From Flavobacterium glaciei (GTDB lineage Bacteria; Bacteroidota; Bacteroidia; Flavobacteriales; Flavobacteriaceae): 64,000 nucleotides of DNA. Positions 1 to 8,016 of this stretch are shown piece by piece. The notes under the pieces are model-generated. The model was not told where the DNA came from and ran no database searches. It saw only the letters and a list, made by a program, of their open reading frames with translations. Where the stretch lies: positions 325,489 through 389,488 of the forward strand of contig NZ_QQBA01000001.1 in assembly GCF_003350545.1 (NCBI RefSeq). Reading direction: 5' to 3'. Numbering within the stretch: the stretch's first letter is position 1; every line of letters starts with the position of its first letter. Position numbers and translations under genes: made by a program.

Positions 1-1499
1 TTAGCAGGATCTATAAAATGAATATCTGATAAATTCGCAGCCTTAACAATATCTGCTTCGCTTCTTTTTTGAAGAAAAGTGCTGTAAATATTATCACTCA
101 AATCATATTTCCTTTTAATCTTAATAAGCTCTTGCTGATCATCCGGGAGTGCCTTTATAGTACTTTCAGCTTCATTTATTTTACTGCTTACCATTGCTAA
201 ATCATATTGAAGAGATGCTTTAGCTGTAGCTATATTCTCTAACAAAACATTTTTAATAGCCTCCATTTGATTGTCAAAATCCTTAAATATTTTATCGCTT
301 TTTACAGCATAAGCCATTTCAGATCTTTGAGTAGATAATGCTATTAACTTTGAAATATTTACAACGATATTAGGGTCTTCTATTCCTGCTACGGAAGGAG
401 CAGGAAGTTTTGCGTAGTTTACACTGTTTTTTAAATAGGCTTTTAAGGAATTATAATAAGCCATTTTACGATTAATCTCGTCTTTTTTGACATCAAATTC
501 CAAAATCTTTTCTGAAAACTTACCTCCACCTTCTTCTATATCATAAATGTTTTTTCCTTTTCTAAAAGATTTTAACTCATTTCCAGTTTCCTTAAGTTGG
601 GATTCCATCGTGACTAATGTACTATCTATAAAAGCTATGGTATTTGTCGCAAACTGGTTCTTACCATCCAATTGCCTCTTGATAAGCATTTTAACCGTCG
701 CGTTTAAATACTCAACCATTCTTGCTTTATTAGTTCCCTGCATCCCTAAGGTAATTATTGAACCACCTTTATCATCTGATCTAACGCTAATACCTTTGTA
801 TCCTGATACAGTTCCATTAAAATCGTTAAACTGTACAAAATATTCGTTCCCTTTATAAAAGCCAGGATTTTCATTTATTTGTAACTTCCAATTTAAAAAA
901 GGCAAAGAAACTTTTTCGCCAACCTTATATCTTTTTACAAAATCTCCTGTTGCTACAGCGGTATTACTGTATGAATTATCAGAATAGGTAATTAAAGATA
1001 CATTTTGACTAGCAAAAGGAATTCTAATTTCATAAACATTTTCACTAATAAATTTAATACCTATTAAAGTTCCTGCTAACTGTCCTTTTGATTTGTCTAT
1101 ATTGATATTAAAAGGGATTGCTCCATAAGCGTCTATTAAATTATATTCTCCTTGAACAAAGTAACTAATATAATATTGTAATTTATCTACAACCAGTTCA
1201 TTATGCGATCTAGATTGCAACGTCGTTGATATAGTCTGAACTTGATCTGAAGTACCTCCCCAATTAAAGACTAAACTAGTATTAGATGTAAAAAGAGGAT
1301 TACTTTCTTCTTTTACTGAAATAAGTGTTTCCATACCGTAAATTTTTTCTTTACGAATATTCACCTGATAAGCAATCGTGAAAGTGATTAATAAACTTAA
1401 TAAAAACCACTTCCAGTAACTTCCAATTTTTATTAAAAAACCCTTGAAGTCAAAACTTACTTGGTTTTCAAAAATCGAAAAATCTTTTATATCTAACAT
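1..1499 (-). CDS. Wzc-like polysaccharide co-polymerase / tyrosine autokinase, N-terminal part (cut by window edge)
   Basis: The frame opens with ATG at 1499 and stays open to the window edge, giving about 499 residues. The protein starts MLDIKDFSIFENQ. A hydrophobic segment at about residues 30-45 (WKWFLLSLLITFTIAY) is the first membrane helix of a Wzz/Wzc chain-length determinant. Near residue 361 lies LPAPSVAGIEDPNI, followed by a long helical region typical of the periplasmic coiled coil. The last visible residues, SDIHFIDPA, match the stretch just before the second membrane helix. Family members normally continue into a cytoplasmic Walker-type tyrosine kinase, which would lie outside the window, so whether it is present cannot be seen. 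Its upstream neighbour is a Wza-like exporter 15 nt away, so the two probably form an operon that drives capsule or exopolysaccharide polymerisation and export. Confidence 0.85.
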   Translation of the reverse strand, partial: MLDIKDFSIFENQVSFDFKGFLIKIGSYWKWFLLSLLITFTIAYQVNIRKEKIYGMETLISVKEESNPLFTSNTSLVFNWGGTSDQVQTISTTLQSRSHNELVVDKLQYYISYFVQGEYNLIDAYGAIPFNINIDKSKGQLAGTLIGIKFISENVYEIRIPFASQNVSLITYSDNSYSNTAVATGDFVKRYKVGEKVSLPFLNWKLQINENPGFYKGNEYFVQFNDFNGTVSGYKGISVRSDDKGGSIITLGMQGTNKARMVEYLNATVKMLIKRQLDGKNQFATNTIAFIDSTLVTMESQLKETGNELKSFRKGKNIYDIEEGGGKFSEKILEFDVKKDEINRKMAYYNSLKAYLKNSVNYAKLPAPSVAGIEDPNIVVNISKLIALSTQRSEMAYAVKSDKIFKDFDNQMEAIKNVLLENIATAKASLQYDLAMVSSKINEAESTIKALPDDQQELIKIKRKYDLSDNIYSTFLQKRSEADIVKAANLSDIHFIDPA

Positions 1500-1514
1500 T
1501 TTTTGAGCGCTGTT

Positions 1515-2309
1515 TTAATTTTTAAAAAGTAAAAAGAAAATTGTTGTTGCCACTGAGAACAAAGTAGTAATAGTACCAAAGGACTCTATTCCAGTTTTTC
1601 CGGTTCCCCAAGTTTTTTGCTTGAGTGGTTTAACATAAATATAATCATTAGGCTGCAAATAAAAATAAGGTGATTGCATTACATTTATATTCGTAAGGTC
1701 TAAATCGTGCATTACTACTCCTGTTGGCGTTTTTCGCATAACTGTTACTGCTTTTCTATCTCCAGTAATAGTAATATCTCCAGAATTAGCAATAGCCTCC
1801 ATAATATTTACCTGCTCTTGAAACATTGTTTTTGTACCCGGACCCCCAATTTCTCCATTTATAGTATAACGCAAGCCTGCTAGTTTAACGGTTACAAAAA
1901 TATTAGCTTCTTTATTAAAATACTCTGCTAATAATTGCTTTTCAATTCTAATTCTGATTTCGTCCAGTGTATAACCTATAACATTTAACTCTCCTAAAAT
2001 TGGAATTCTAATATTTCCATGGTCATCCACTGTAAAACCATCAAAATAAAGTCCTGACTCAGATTTACCTGCAGCTCCTCCTTCACTAGAGGGGCTAAAA
2101 ATAGCGACTAATTTAGGGTCGATAGCTTTTATCGTGATACTCAACACATCGTTAGTCTGTAATCTATATGGTTGTGATTCTATAGCTGTAATAACAATAT
2201 TATCTTGTGAATTATCTTTCTTTTGGAGATAAATTAAATCTTGGGTAGGAATGCAAGATGTGAATAAAACACTAATGGTTATTAATAAACATAATACGGA
2301 TTTGCTCAT
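1515..2309 (-). CDS. Wza-like polysaccharide export lipoprotein
   Basis: This 264-residue protein belongs to the outer-membrane polysaccharide export family that forms the exit channel for capsule or exopolysaccharide. From ATG at 2309 it begins MSKSVLCLLITISVLFTSC, a lipoprotein signal with the lipidated Cys at residue 19. A poly-export domain (YRLQTNDVLSITI) comes first, then an SLBB-like segment (TINGEIGGPG), and a C-terminal hydrophobic stretch (TTLFSVATTIFFLLF) that could be the membrane-spanning helix. A longer frame begins at a TTG at 2330, but that codon lies inside a TATATTTG promoter-like box, so the ATG at 2309 is preferred. The Wzc-like gene follows after 15 nt, which suggests co-transcription. 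Confidence 0.88.
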   Translation of the reverse strand: MSKSVLCLLITISVLFTSCIPTQDLIYLQKKDNSQDNIVITAIESQPYRLQTNDVLSITIKAIDPKLVAIFSPSSEGGAAGKSESGLYFDGFTVDDHGNIRIPILGELNVIGYTLDEIRIRIEKQLLAEYFNKEANIFVTVKLAGLRYTINGEIGGPGTKTMFQEQVNIMEAIANSGDITITGDRKAVTVMRKTPTGVVMHDLDLTNINVMQSPYFYLQPNDYIYVKPLKQKTWGTGKTGIESFGTITTLFSVATTIFFLLFKN

Positions 2310-2327
2310 TTTCAATATATTTAACGA

Positions 2328-2335
2328 CAAATATA
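2328..2335 (-). promoter_or_regulatory. Candidate -7 box (TATATTTG) for the export operon
   Basis: The minus strand reads TATATTTG, matching the Bacteroidota -7 consensus TAnnTTTG, about 18 nt upstream of the ATG at 2309. No TTG -33 element sits at the expected spacing, so this is a partial match. Confidence 0.4.
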
Positions 2336-2380
2336 GCTTTTCATTTACGATTTAAAAAGCATCACTATTCTTAAAATGGA

Positions 2381-3001
2381 TTAATTATTTTTAAAAGACT
2401 TTTCAAAAGGTACTCTTTGCAATATACTTCTTCCCAAGGTAACTTCGTCTGCATACTCCAGCTCATCTCCTACCGAGATTCCTCTGGCAATTGTAGATAT
2501 TATTATCTCACAATCCGCTATTTGTTTGTAGATGTAAAAATTTGTAGTATCACCTTCCATAGTGGAGCTTAAAGCAAAAATTATTTCGCTTACAATACCT
2601 GTTTTTATTTTCTCAACTAATGAAGTAATATTCAATTGACTGGGACCAACCCCGTCAATAGGAGAAATTTTACCTCCAAGTACATGGTAAATCCCTCTAA
2701 ATTGCCCGGTATTTTCAATAGCCATGACATCGCGAATATCCTCGACAATACAAATAATCTGATGATTTCTGCTTTGATTAGCACAAATTTCACACAGCAC
2801 ACTATCAGAAATATTGTGGCAGCTGCTACAATACTTAATATCCTCACGCATAGCAACTAAGGCTTGTGATAAAAAACCTGTTTGCTCTTTGGGCTGTTTT
2901 AGTAAATGCAGCACCAATCGAAGTGCCGTTCGTTTGCCAATTCCTGGCAGTTGAGACATTTCGTTAACTGCCTTTTCTATTAATTTCGAAGAAAATTCCA
3001 T
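2381..3001 (-). CDS. recR: Recombination mediator protein RecR
   Basis: RecR (206 residues) works with RecO and RecF to load RecA on gapped DNA. A helix-hairpin-helix region ([14 protein letters not shown]) lies at about residues 16-30. A four-cysteine zinc finger follows at C58, C61, C70 and C73. After it comes a Toprim domain ([16 protein letters not shown]) and a C-terminal Walker-like segment ([14 protein letters not shown]). I chose the ATG at 3001 because homologs begin at [12 protein letters not shown]. The open frame runs to 3088 but adds 29 residues unlike the family. A TACTTTTG box ends only 5 nt upstream of this ATG. Confidence 0.95.
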   Translation of the reverse strand: MEFSSKLIEKAVNEMSQLPGIGKRTALRLVLHLLKQPKEQTGFLSQALVAMREDIKYCSSCHNISDSVLCEICANQSRNHQIICIVEDIRDVMAIENTGQFRGIYHVLGGKISPIDGVGPSQLNITSLVEKIKTGIVSEIIFALSSTMEGDTTNFYIYKQIADCEIIISTIARGISVGDELEYADEVTLGRSILQRVPFEKSFKNN

Positions 3002-3006
3002 AACTG

Positions 3007-3014
3007 CAAAAGTA
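3007..3014 (-). promoter_or_regulatory. Candidate -7 box (TACTTTTG) directly before recR
   Basis: The minus strand reads TACTTTTG and ends 5 nt before the recR ATG. If it is used, the mRNA would have a very short or absent leader. No good -33 TTG is visible. Confidence 0.35.
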
Positions 3015-3023
3015 GTTAATTTG

Positions 3024-3039
3024 TCCCGAACGTTCGGGA
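3024..3039. repeat. Perfect 16-bp palindrome TCCCGAACGTTCGGGA
   Basis: A perfect inverted repeat in the 99-nt space between divergent recR and the symporter gene. Related TCCCGAA/TTCGGGA hairpins occur at 4723-4740 and 39405-39420. It could be an operator or part of a dispersed repeat; the sequence alone does not decide. Confidence 0.7.
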
Positions 3040-3100
3040 TAGATAATTTGAAAATTTGAAGATTATTTATGTAATTTGGCCCAAACAATATTTACACAAA

Positions 3101-4609
3101 ATGACTCCATTCGCCATTCTATCACTAATTATAATCTACTTTGGAATTCTTTTTTTGATTTCGCATTTTGTAAGCAGAAAAGACAGCGGCAATGATGCTT
3201 TTTTTAAAGCTAATAAAAATTCCAAATGGTATTTAGTCGCTTTTGGAATGATTGGAACGGCGCTTTCCGGAGTAACTTTTATTTCTGTCCCTGGAGAAGT
3301 GGGTTCACCCAATGGAGAGCAATTCAAATATTTTCAATTTGTTTTAGGGAACGCCATTGGTTTTATCATAATCGCAAAAGTTTTGCTTCCGCTGTATTAT
3401 CGAATGAATTTAACTTCTATTTATGGCTACATCGAGCACCGCTTGGGTCTGTATTCTTATAAAACTGCCGCAACTATTTTCCTAATCAGCAGAACTATTG
3501 GCTCAGCATTTCGATTGTATCTTGTTGTGATAGTTTTACAACGCTTTGTTTTTGATTTTTACGGAATCCCATTTGCAATTACAGTTCTAATTTCACTGGC
3601 TTTAATCTTTGCTTACACGTATCGAGGGGGATTGAAAACCATTATAATCACAGACACTTTACAAACCTTTTTCTTGGTATCTTCTGTCTTTTTGACGATT
3701 TTCTTTATTTGCAGAAGTTTAAATTTAAATTTTTTAGAAGCTTTTGAAGCAGTAAAGGATAGCAATTATTCTAAAGTATTTTTCTTCGAGGATTTTGTAT
3801 CGAGTAAGTTCCATTTTGTAAAACAAATTATAGGAGGAATATTTGTAACTATTGCCATGGTGGGCTTGGATCAAGATTTAATGCAGAAAAATTTGAGTTG
3901 CAAAAACATTGGCGAAGCACAAAAAAACATGTTTACGTTTACTGGAATATTTGTTGCCATCAATATTTTTTTCCTAAGCGTGGGTGCTTTACTGTATATT
4001 TATGCATCAAAAAACGGAATAGAAGTTCCAACCGATTTAGTTACCGGAAAACCCAGAACCGATTTATTGTTTCCCGAAATTGCGTTTAACCATCTGACAC
4101 TAATCCCTTCGGTTATTTTCTTATTGGGATTAACCGCAGCCACATTTGCAACAACGGATTCCGCGTTGACAGCGTTAACAACTTCGTTTTGTGTTGATTT
4201 TTTAGGAATGGATAAAACCGAAAATTTAAACAAGCCAAACGTAGTACGAAACAGACATCTTGTACACATTGCTTTTTCGTTTTTAATGTTTCTGGTGATT
4301 ATTTTTTTTAATGCCATTAATGATAGCTCTGTAGTAGGAATGATTTTTAGAGTGGCTTCCTATACATATGGTCCTCTTTTGGGACTGTATTGTTTTGGAT
4401 TATTTGTAAAATCAAAAACAGTGAAAGATAAATTTGTCCCTATAATTTGCTTATTATCTCCTGCTATAACTTACTTGATCAGCGAAAATTCGAAGACTTT
4501 ATTTGGAGGATATGTTTTCGATAACGAATTGATAATCGTAAACGGACTAATTACTTTTCTTGGGTTGTTGTTGATTAGCAAACCCGCAATTAAGGAAACA
4601 AGATTTTAA
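3101..4609 (+). CDS. Sodium:solute symporter family (SSS) transporter
   Basis: A 502-residue, very hydrophobic protein with about 12-13 predicted membrane helices. The family couples substrate import to the sodium gradient. Family signs include the early segment FGMIGTALSGVTFISVPG, a region with DTLQTFF, and the conserved core GLDQDLMQKNLSCK near the middle. Substrate cannot be read from the sequence. The longest frame starts at a TTG at 3056, but homologs begin near MTPFAILSLIIIYFGI, so the ATG at 3101 is used. The gene is divergent from recR and followed by an intergenic repeat whose hairpin probably ends transcription. Confidence 0.88.
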   Translation: MTPFAILSLIIIYFGILFLISHFVSRKDSGNDAFFKANKNSKWYLVAFGMIGTALSGVTFISVPGEVGSPNGEQFKYFQFVLGNAIGFIIIAKVLLPLYYRMNLTSIYGYIEHRLGLYSYKTAATIFLISRTIGSAFRLYLVVIVLQRFVFDFYGIPFAITVLISLALIFAYTYRGGLKTIIITDTLQTFFLVSSVFLTIFFICRSLNLNFLEAFEAVKDSNYSKVFFFEDFVSSKFHFVKQIIGGIFVTIAMVGLDQDLMQKNLSCKNIGEAQKNMFTFTGIFVAINIFFLSVGALLYIYASKNGIEVPTDLVTGKPRTDLLFPEIAFNHLTLIPSVIFLLGLTAATFATTDSALTALTTSFCVDFLGMDKTENLNKPNVVRNRHLVHIAFSFLMFLVIIFFNAINDSSVVGMIFRVASYTYGPLLGLYCFGLFVKSKTVKDKFVPIICLLSPAITYLISENSKTLFGGYVFDNELIIVNGLITFLGLLLISKPAIKETRF

Positions 4610-4655
4610 AATATTCTAAGGAGCTGTCTTGTTAAGTTTCAAAATTCTTGGGCCT

Positions 4656-4809
4656 TAGCCCTGATAGAAATGAAAATCCTTTTGATAAAAAACGGTAATT
4701 TTTTCTTATAAAAAAAGAGCTACTCCCGACCATTCGGGAGAAGCTCTTGTTTTATTTAGAAAAATACTGTTTAGTTCAAAAGATTGAAATGGATAGCAGG
4801 AATAGCTAC
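4656..4809 (+). repeat. Dispersed intergenic repeat, copy A, with internal terminator-like hairpin
   Basis: The left end is TAGCCCTGATAGAAATGAAA and then ATCCTTTT; the right end is GGATAGCAGGAATAGCTAC. Between them lies a strong hairpin at 4715-4748 (AAGAGCT and CTCCCGA pairing with TCGGGAG and AGCTCTT, loop CCAT) flanked by A and T runs. It lies between the convergent symporter and CoA-binding genes and probably serves as a terminator for both. The same ends recur at 12398-12472, 39328-39430 and 54689-54830. Confidence 0.75.
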
Positions 4810-4815
4810 AAAAAA

Positions 4816-5184
4816 CTAATACTGATTAGTAGCTAATAAAACTAAAGTACAAGCTACTTCTACCTTGATATCATTTAATTTTAACAATTGATAGAATTCT
4901 GGATTCTCTGTTCCTGGGTTGAAAATCACACGTTTAGGATTAGCCTCAACGATATAGTTGTAATAATCGCGTTGACGTGTTGGGTTTAAATATAGGGTAA
5001 CGGTATCGATATTTTTTAATGGAATGGCTTTAGTCTGGATTTTAATACCTGCAACTTCGCCTGCATTTTGTCCTAATGCAAGAACTGAATGTCCTTTATC
5101 TACTAACATATTTACGGCTTTGAAGGCGTAGCGCTCTGGTTTAGTTGTCGCTCCAAGAACTAATGTTTTTTTATTCTTTATCAT
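4816..5184 (-). CDS. CoA-binding domain protein (small Rossmann fold)
   Basis: This 122-residue protein consists of a single CoA-binding Rossmann domain. It starts KTLVLGATTKPERYAFKAV, the nucleotide-binding loop after the first strand. Further marks are the segment TLYLNPTRQRDYYNYI and the motif FNPGTENPEF near residues 90-100. The role of these stand-alone domains is not established. The gene is monocistronic. A minus-strand TACTTTTG box at 5204-5211 lies 20 nt upstream of the ATG. Confidence 0.85.
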   Translation of the reverse strand: MIKNKKTLVLGATTKPERYAFKAVNMLVDKGHSVLALGQNAGEVAGIKIQTKAIPLKNIDTVTLYLNPTRQRDYYNYIVEANPKRVIFNPGTENPEFYQLLKLNDIKVEVACTLVLLATNQY

Positions 5185-5327
5185 TTTCTTTAATTGTATT
5201 TAGCAAAAGTAATCAAAAAGGTTTATCCGTCTAATAATATTAAGGTTTAGTTGTTGTAGCAATAAAAAACACTACCCTAACATTAAAAAACAAAAAAAGA
5301 GTATTTTTACACTCTTAAAAATAAAAT

Positions 5328-5957
5328 ATGGATTTGTTTATTTATCTTTTTGTTGCTCTTTTTTCCGTCTTAAACCCTATTGGTACCGTTCCTATTTTTG
5401 TAGGACTTACTCAAAATGACACTAAAAAAGAACGTTCCAGAATTTCTTTATGGACAGCGATAAATGTATTTATCATTCTTATTGTTTCGTTTTTTATTGG
5501 ACAATATGTTTTACTTTTTTTTGGAATTAGTATTGATGCGCTCCGAATTGCGGGAGGTATTATCATTGTAAGTTCTGGTTTTTCATTGCTTTCTGGCAAA
5601 TTCACTAAGAAACGTGGTATTAACAAAAAAGCAGAAACTGACGCCCAGCAAAGGAATGACATTGCTTTGACGCCGCTTGCAATTCCAATGCTTGCAGGAC
5701 CTGGCTCTATTTCCTTGCTTATTGCATTTTATCAGGAACACAATACTACAATGGAAATAATCATTTCTTCCATTGCTATTCTTGCCATTGCGGTAACTAT
5801 TTTTCTAATTCTAAAAAGTGCTCATTATTTAGCAAAAATACTTGGAGCATCAGGAATTATTGCAATATCCAGAATTGTGGGTTTTATAGTTATTGCGATA
5901 GGAATTCAATATATCGTAAGTGCCATTATCAACATTATAAAAGTGAATCTTTCATAA
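5328..5957 (+). CDS. MarC family integral membrane protein
   Basis: A 209-residue protein with about six membrane helices. MarC-family marks are the opening LFVALFSVLNPIGTVPIF, the segment LRIAGGIIIVSSGFSLLSGK, and LTPLAIPMLAGPGSISLLI, which is highly conserved in the family. The family was once linked to multiple antibiotic resistance, but that link was not upheld and its function is unknown. A short hairpin (AAGAGT/ACTCTT, 5299-5316) lies just before the ATG. The gene ends at a shared terminator with the convergent ctlX-type gene. Confidence 0.9.
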   Translation: MDLFIYLFVALFSVLNPIGTVPIFVGLTQNDTKKERSRISLWTAINVFIILIVSFFIGQYVLLFFGISIDALRIAGGIIIVSSGFSLLSGKFTKKRGINKKAETDAQQRNDIALTPLAIPMLAGPGSISLLIAFYQEHNTTMEIIISSIAILAIAVTIFLILKSAHYLAKILGASGIIAISRIVGFIVIAIGIQYIVSAIINIIKVNLS

Positions 5958-5977
5958 ACTATAATCACAACTAAAAA

Positions 5978-6010
5978 AAACCAGATACGATTTAGAATCA
6001 TATCCGGTTT
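5978..6010. terminator. Bidirectional rho-independent terminator
   Basis: AAACC(A/G)GATA arms pair across the centre GATTTAGAAT, with T-rich tails on both strands. It lies between the convergent MarC-family gene and the ctlX-type gene. Confidence 0.8.
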
Positions 6011-6018
6011 TCTTTTTA

Positions 6019-6954
6019 TTAATTTCTAGGCAGGAATATTTCAGCCATCATGCATCTGGCGCTACCTCCGCCACAAGCCTCGATGGTATCCAGACTTGAA
6101 CTCAAAATTTCAGCATGTTTTTCTAGTTGCTCAATTTGTTTTGGAGTTAGACTTTGATGAGCAGCTGCACTCATAATCAAATATCGTTTGTCATTTGCTC
6201 CTCGAACTTCAAGCATATTTCCTGCAAAATTGTTCATTTGAGCTTCAGTAATTAAAATTATTTCTTTTCCGTTTTCTTTCAAATTATCCAAAACCATTTT
6301 GCGTTCTTTTTTATCATCGATACAATCCGAACAAATCACTGCAAAAGTTTCTCCCAAGCACATCATTACATTCGTATGATAAATGAGTTTTCGCTCTGAA
6401 TCAACGGTTTGAAATGCTTCAAAAATCACTGGTGCATAATCAAAATCCTCACAGAATTCGATAAATAATTCTTCATCCGCTCGGGGAGATAATGCACAAT
6501 ACGCTTTAGCATTTACCCTATCCAAGAGCAAACTTCCTGTGCCTTCTAAGAAAAATCCATCTTCCTCAGCGGAAGTGTAATCTATAATATTATGAATTAC
6601 AAAACCTTTTTCTTCTAATAAATCTAAAATTTCTTCGCGACGTTCTTGACGTCTATTTTCAGCAAACATTGGATATAAAGCTACGTCACCATTCTCATGA
6701 AAAGAAATCCAGTTATTAGGAAAAACACTGTCTGGAGTATCCGGATTCAACGTATCATCAATAACTGTAACATCAACTCCTACTGCTGTCAATTTTTCGA
6801 CAAAAGCATCAAATTCTTGTTGCGCTTTGGCATTTACGGTTGCAGGCAAAAGTCCATCTAATACTTTTTGATAGTAATTATTTACTGCGGTTTGTTCGTT
6901 CATTCTAAACGCAACCGGACGAATCATCAATATCGAATTTGTTGTTTGTTTCAT
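6019..6954 (-). CDS. ctlX: Citrulline hydrolase-type amidinotransferase (CtlX family)
   Basis: A 311-residue enzyme of the amidinotransferase (pentein) superfamily that matches the CtlX group, described for citrulline use. Visible landmarks are PDSVFPNNWISFH near residue 75, the acidic motif FLEGTGSLLLDR, a His-containing segment (IYHTNVMMCLG), and the C-terminal catalytic Cys at residue 301 in GGGSARCMMAEIF. These provide the Asp/Glu-His-Cys arrangement expected of guanidine- or ureido-group hydrolases. The next gene upstream encodes a second pentein enzyme, 82 nt away, so the two probably act in the same arginine/citrulline pathway. Substrate assignment rests on family resemblance only. Confidence 0.83.
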   Translation of the reverse strand: MKQTTNSILMIRPVAFRMNEQTAVNNYYQKVLDGLLPATVNAKAQQEFDAFVEKLTAVGVDVTVIDDTLNPDTPDSVFPNNWISFHENGDVALYPMFAENRRQERREEILDLLEEKGFVIHNIIDYTSAEEDGFFLEGTGSLLLDRVNAKAYCALSPRADEELFIEFCEDFDYAPVIFEAFQTVDSERKLIYHTNVMMCLGETFAVICSDCIDDKKERKMVLDNLKENGKEIILITEAQMNNFAGNMLEVRGANDKRYLIMSAAAHQSLTPKQIEQLEKHAEILSSSLDTIEACGGGSARCMMAEIFLPRN

Positions 6955-7036
6955 ATATTTTTAGTTTAAAATTTAACAGTTTAAAGTTTAAAGTTTAATG
7001 TTAAGCAACATTAAATTTCAAACCTTAAACAATTAT

Positions 7037-7951
7037 TTATTCTCTAATTAAAGGCAAAGTAGAACACCGTAATAATCCTTCTTGTTTTGCAATTTCTGCA
7101 TATGGAATCTCTTCTACTACAAAACCGTTTTCACGCAACCAATTGTTAAGTCGGGTAAAATTCCTTTCTGAAACGACAACGTTAATATCAATAGAAAAAA
7201 CATTAGAATTCATATTGTACATTTCGTCTCTAGTAATATGAAATAAGTTTTCTTTACCAAAAAGATTTACCAAAAACAAATAATCAGCTTCTTCACGGAA
7301 ACCATTTTTGTAGATAATTCCTTTGTCATTCCCAACAGGCTGAAAACAACAATCCAGATGCAACGCATTGTCACGAGCTTCGATTTTAGATTTTACCAAA
7401 TCAAATTCTTTGACAATTTTATTTGGGAATAAATCCTTAATATATTGCACTCCTAACATATTTGTTCGAGCTGTAATGTAATCTTTGTAATCACTTCCTT
7501 TGTAGGTTCCAATGAAGATATAATCATTCCACAACATCACATCACCCCCTTCAATATGAACTTCCTCTGGTGGACGCACTACTTTTTTTGGATTAATTTG
7601 GTCAATTATATACTGGATAGCATCTAATTCTCGTTCTCTATCCGGTAAAATATTCGATTTTACAAAAGTATCATCAATCACAAAACCAATATCCCTTGTA
7701 AATATCTGATTATAATTTTCAATCATTTCGGGACGATAAACGGTTACATCATACTTTTTTAGTACGCTATTAAATGCTTCCATTTCATTTACCATATCTT
7801 CCTCAACAGGATAGGTTCCTGCTAAAATATGTTCTAACGACTTAGGATCATAAGCTTCTTCAACCTTAGGTGTAGGTCCATTATTGACCGCTGAGCCTAA
7901 AACTACAGCTCGAAGTCTGGAAGTTTCATTCTTTATATTTAACTCTAACAT
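7037..7951 (-). CDS. Amidinotransferase / dimethylarginine dimethylaminohydrolase-like protein
   Basis: A 304-residue pentein-fold protein related to arginine deiminase, DDAH and glycine amidinotransferase. It carries FTRDIGFVIDD, the acidic motif HIEGGDVMLW, the His segment DNALHLDCCFQPVG, and a C-terminal catalytic Cys at residue 296 in GLLRCSTLPL. All residues needed for guanidino hydrolysis or transfer therefore seem present. It lies directly before the ctlX-type gene on the same strand, and after gltA. Arginine to citrulline conversion is a plausible role given the neighbour, but this is inference; amidino transfer cannot be excluded. Confidence 0.8.
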   Translation of the reverse strand: MLELNIKNETSRLRAVVLGSAVNNGPTPKVEEAYDPKSLEHILAGTYPVEEDMVNEMEAFNSVLKKYDVTVYRPEMIENYNQIFTRDIGFVIDDTFVKSNILPDRERELDAIQYIIDQINPKKVVRPPEEVHIEGGDVMLWNDYIFIGTYKGSDYKDYITARTNMLGVQYIKDLFPNKIVKEFDLVKSKIEARDNALHLDCCFQPVGNDKGIIYKNGFREEADYLFLVNLFGKENLFHITRDEMYNMNSNVFSIDINVVVSERNFTRLNNWLRENGFVVEEIPYAEIAKQEGLLRCSTLPLIRE

Positions 7952-7977
7952 GTATTTTTAGCTTTTGACAAATATAA

Positions 7978-8007
7978 AAAAAGCTTCACTAATTTGTGAA
8001 GCTTTTT
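7978..8007 (-). terminator. Rho-independent terminator after gltA
   Basis: A perfect 12-bp stem (AAAAAGCTTCAC with GTGAAGCTTTTT, loop of 6) followed by T residues on the minus strand. It separates gltA from the downstream amidinotransferase gene. Confidence 0.9.
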
Positions 8008-8016
8008 AAGCTGATT

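Noticed and set aside
547..858. Plus-strand 103-codon frame
   Set aside because: It is the complement of the Wzc-like coding frame, with no start signal or family likeness.
2310..2330. TTG-started extension of the Wza-like protein
   Set aside because: The TTG lies within a TATATTTG promoter-like box and the lipoprotein signal starts cleanly at the ATG at 2309.
3002..3088. 29-residue extension of RecR
   Set aside because: RecR homologs start at MEFSSKL; the extension overlaps the promoter-like box and the palindrome.
6955..7036. AGTTTAA direct repeats between the two pentein genes
   Set aside because: Short AT-rich slippage-type repeats; no hairpin or promoter pattern worth calling.
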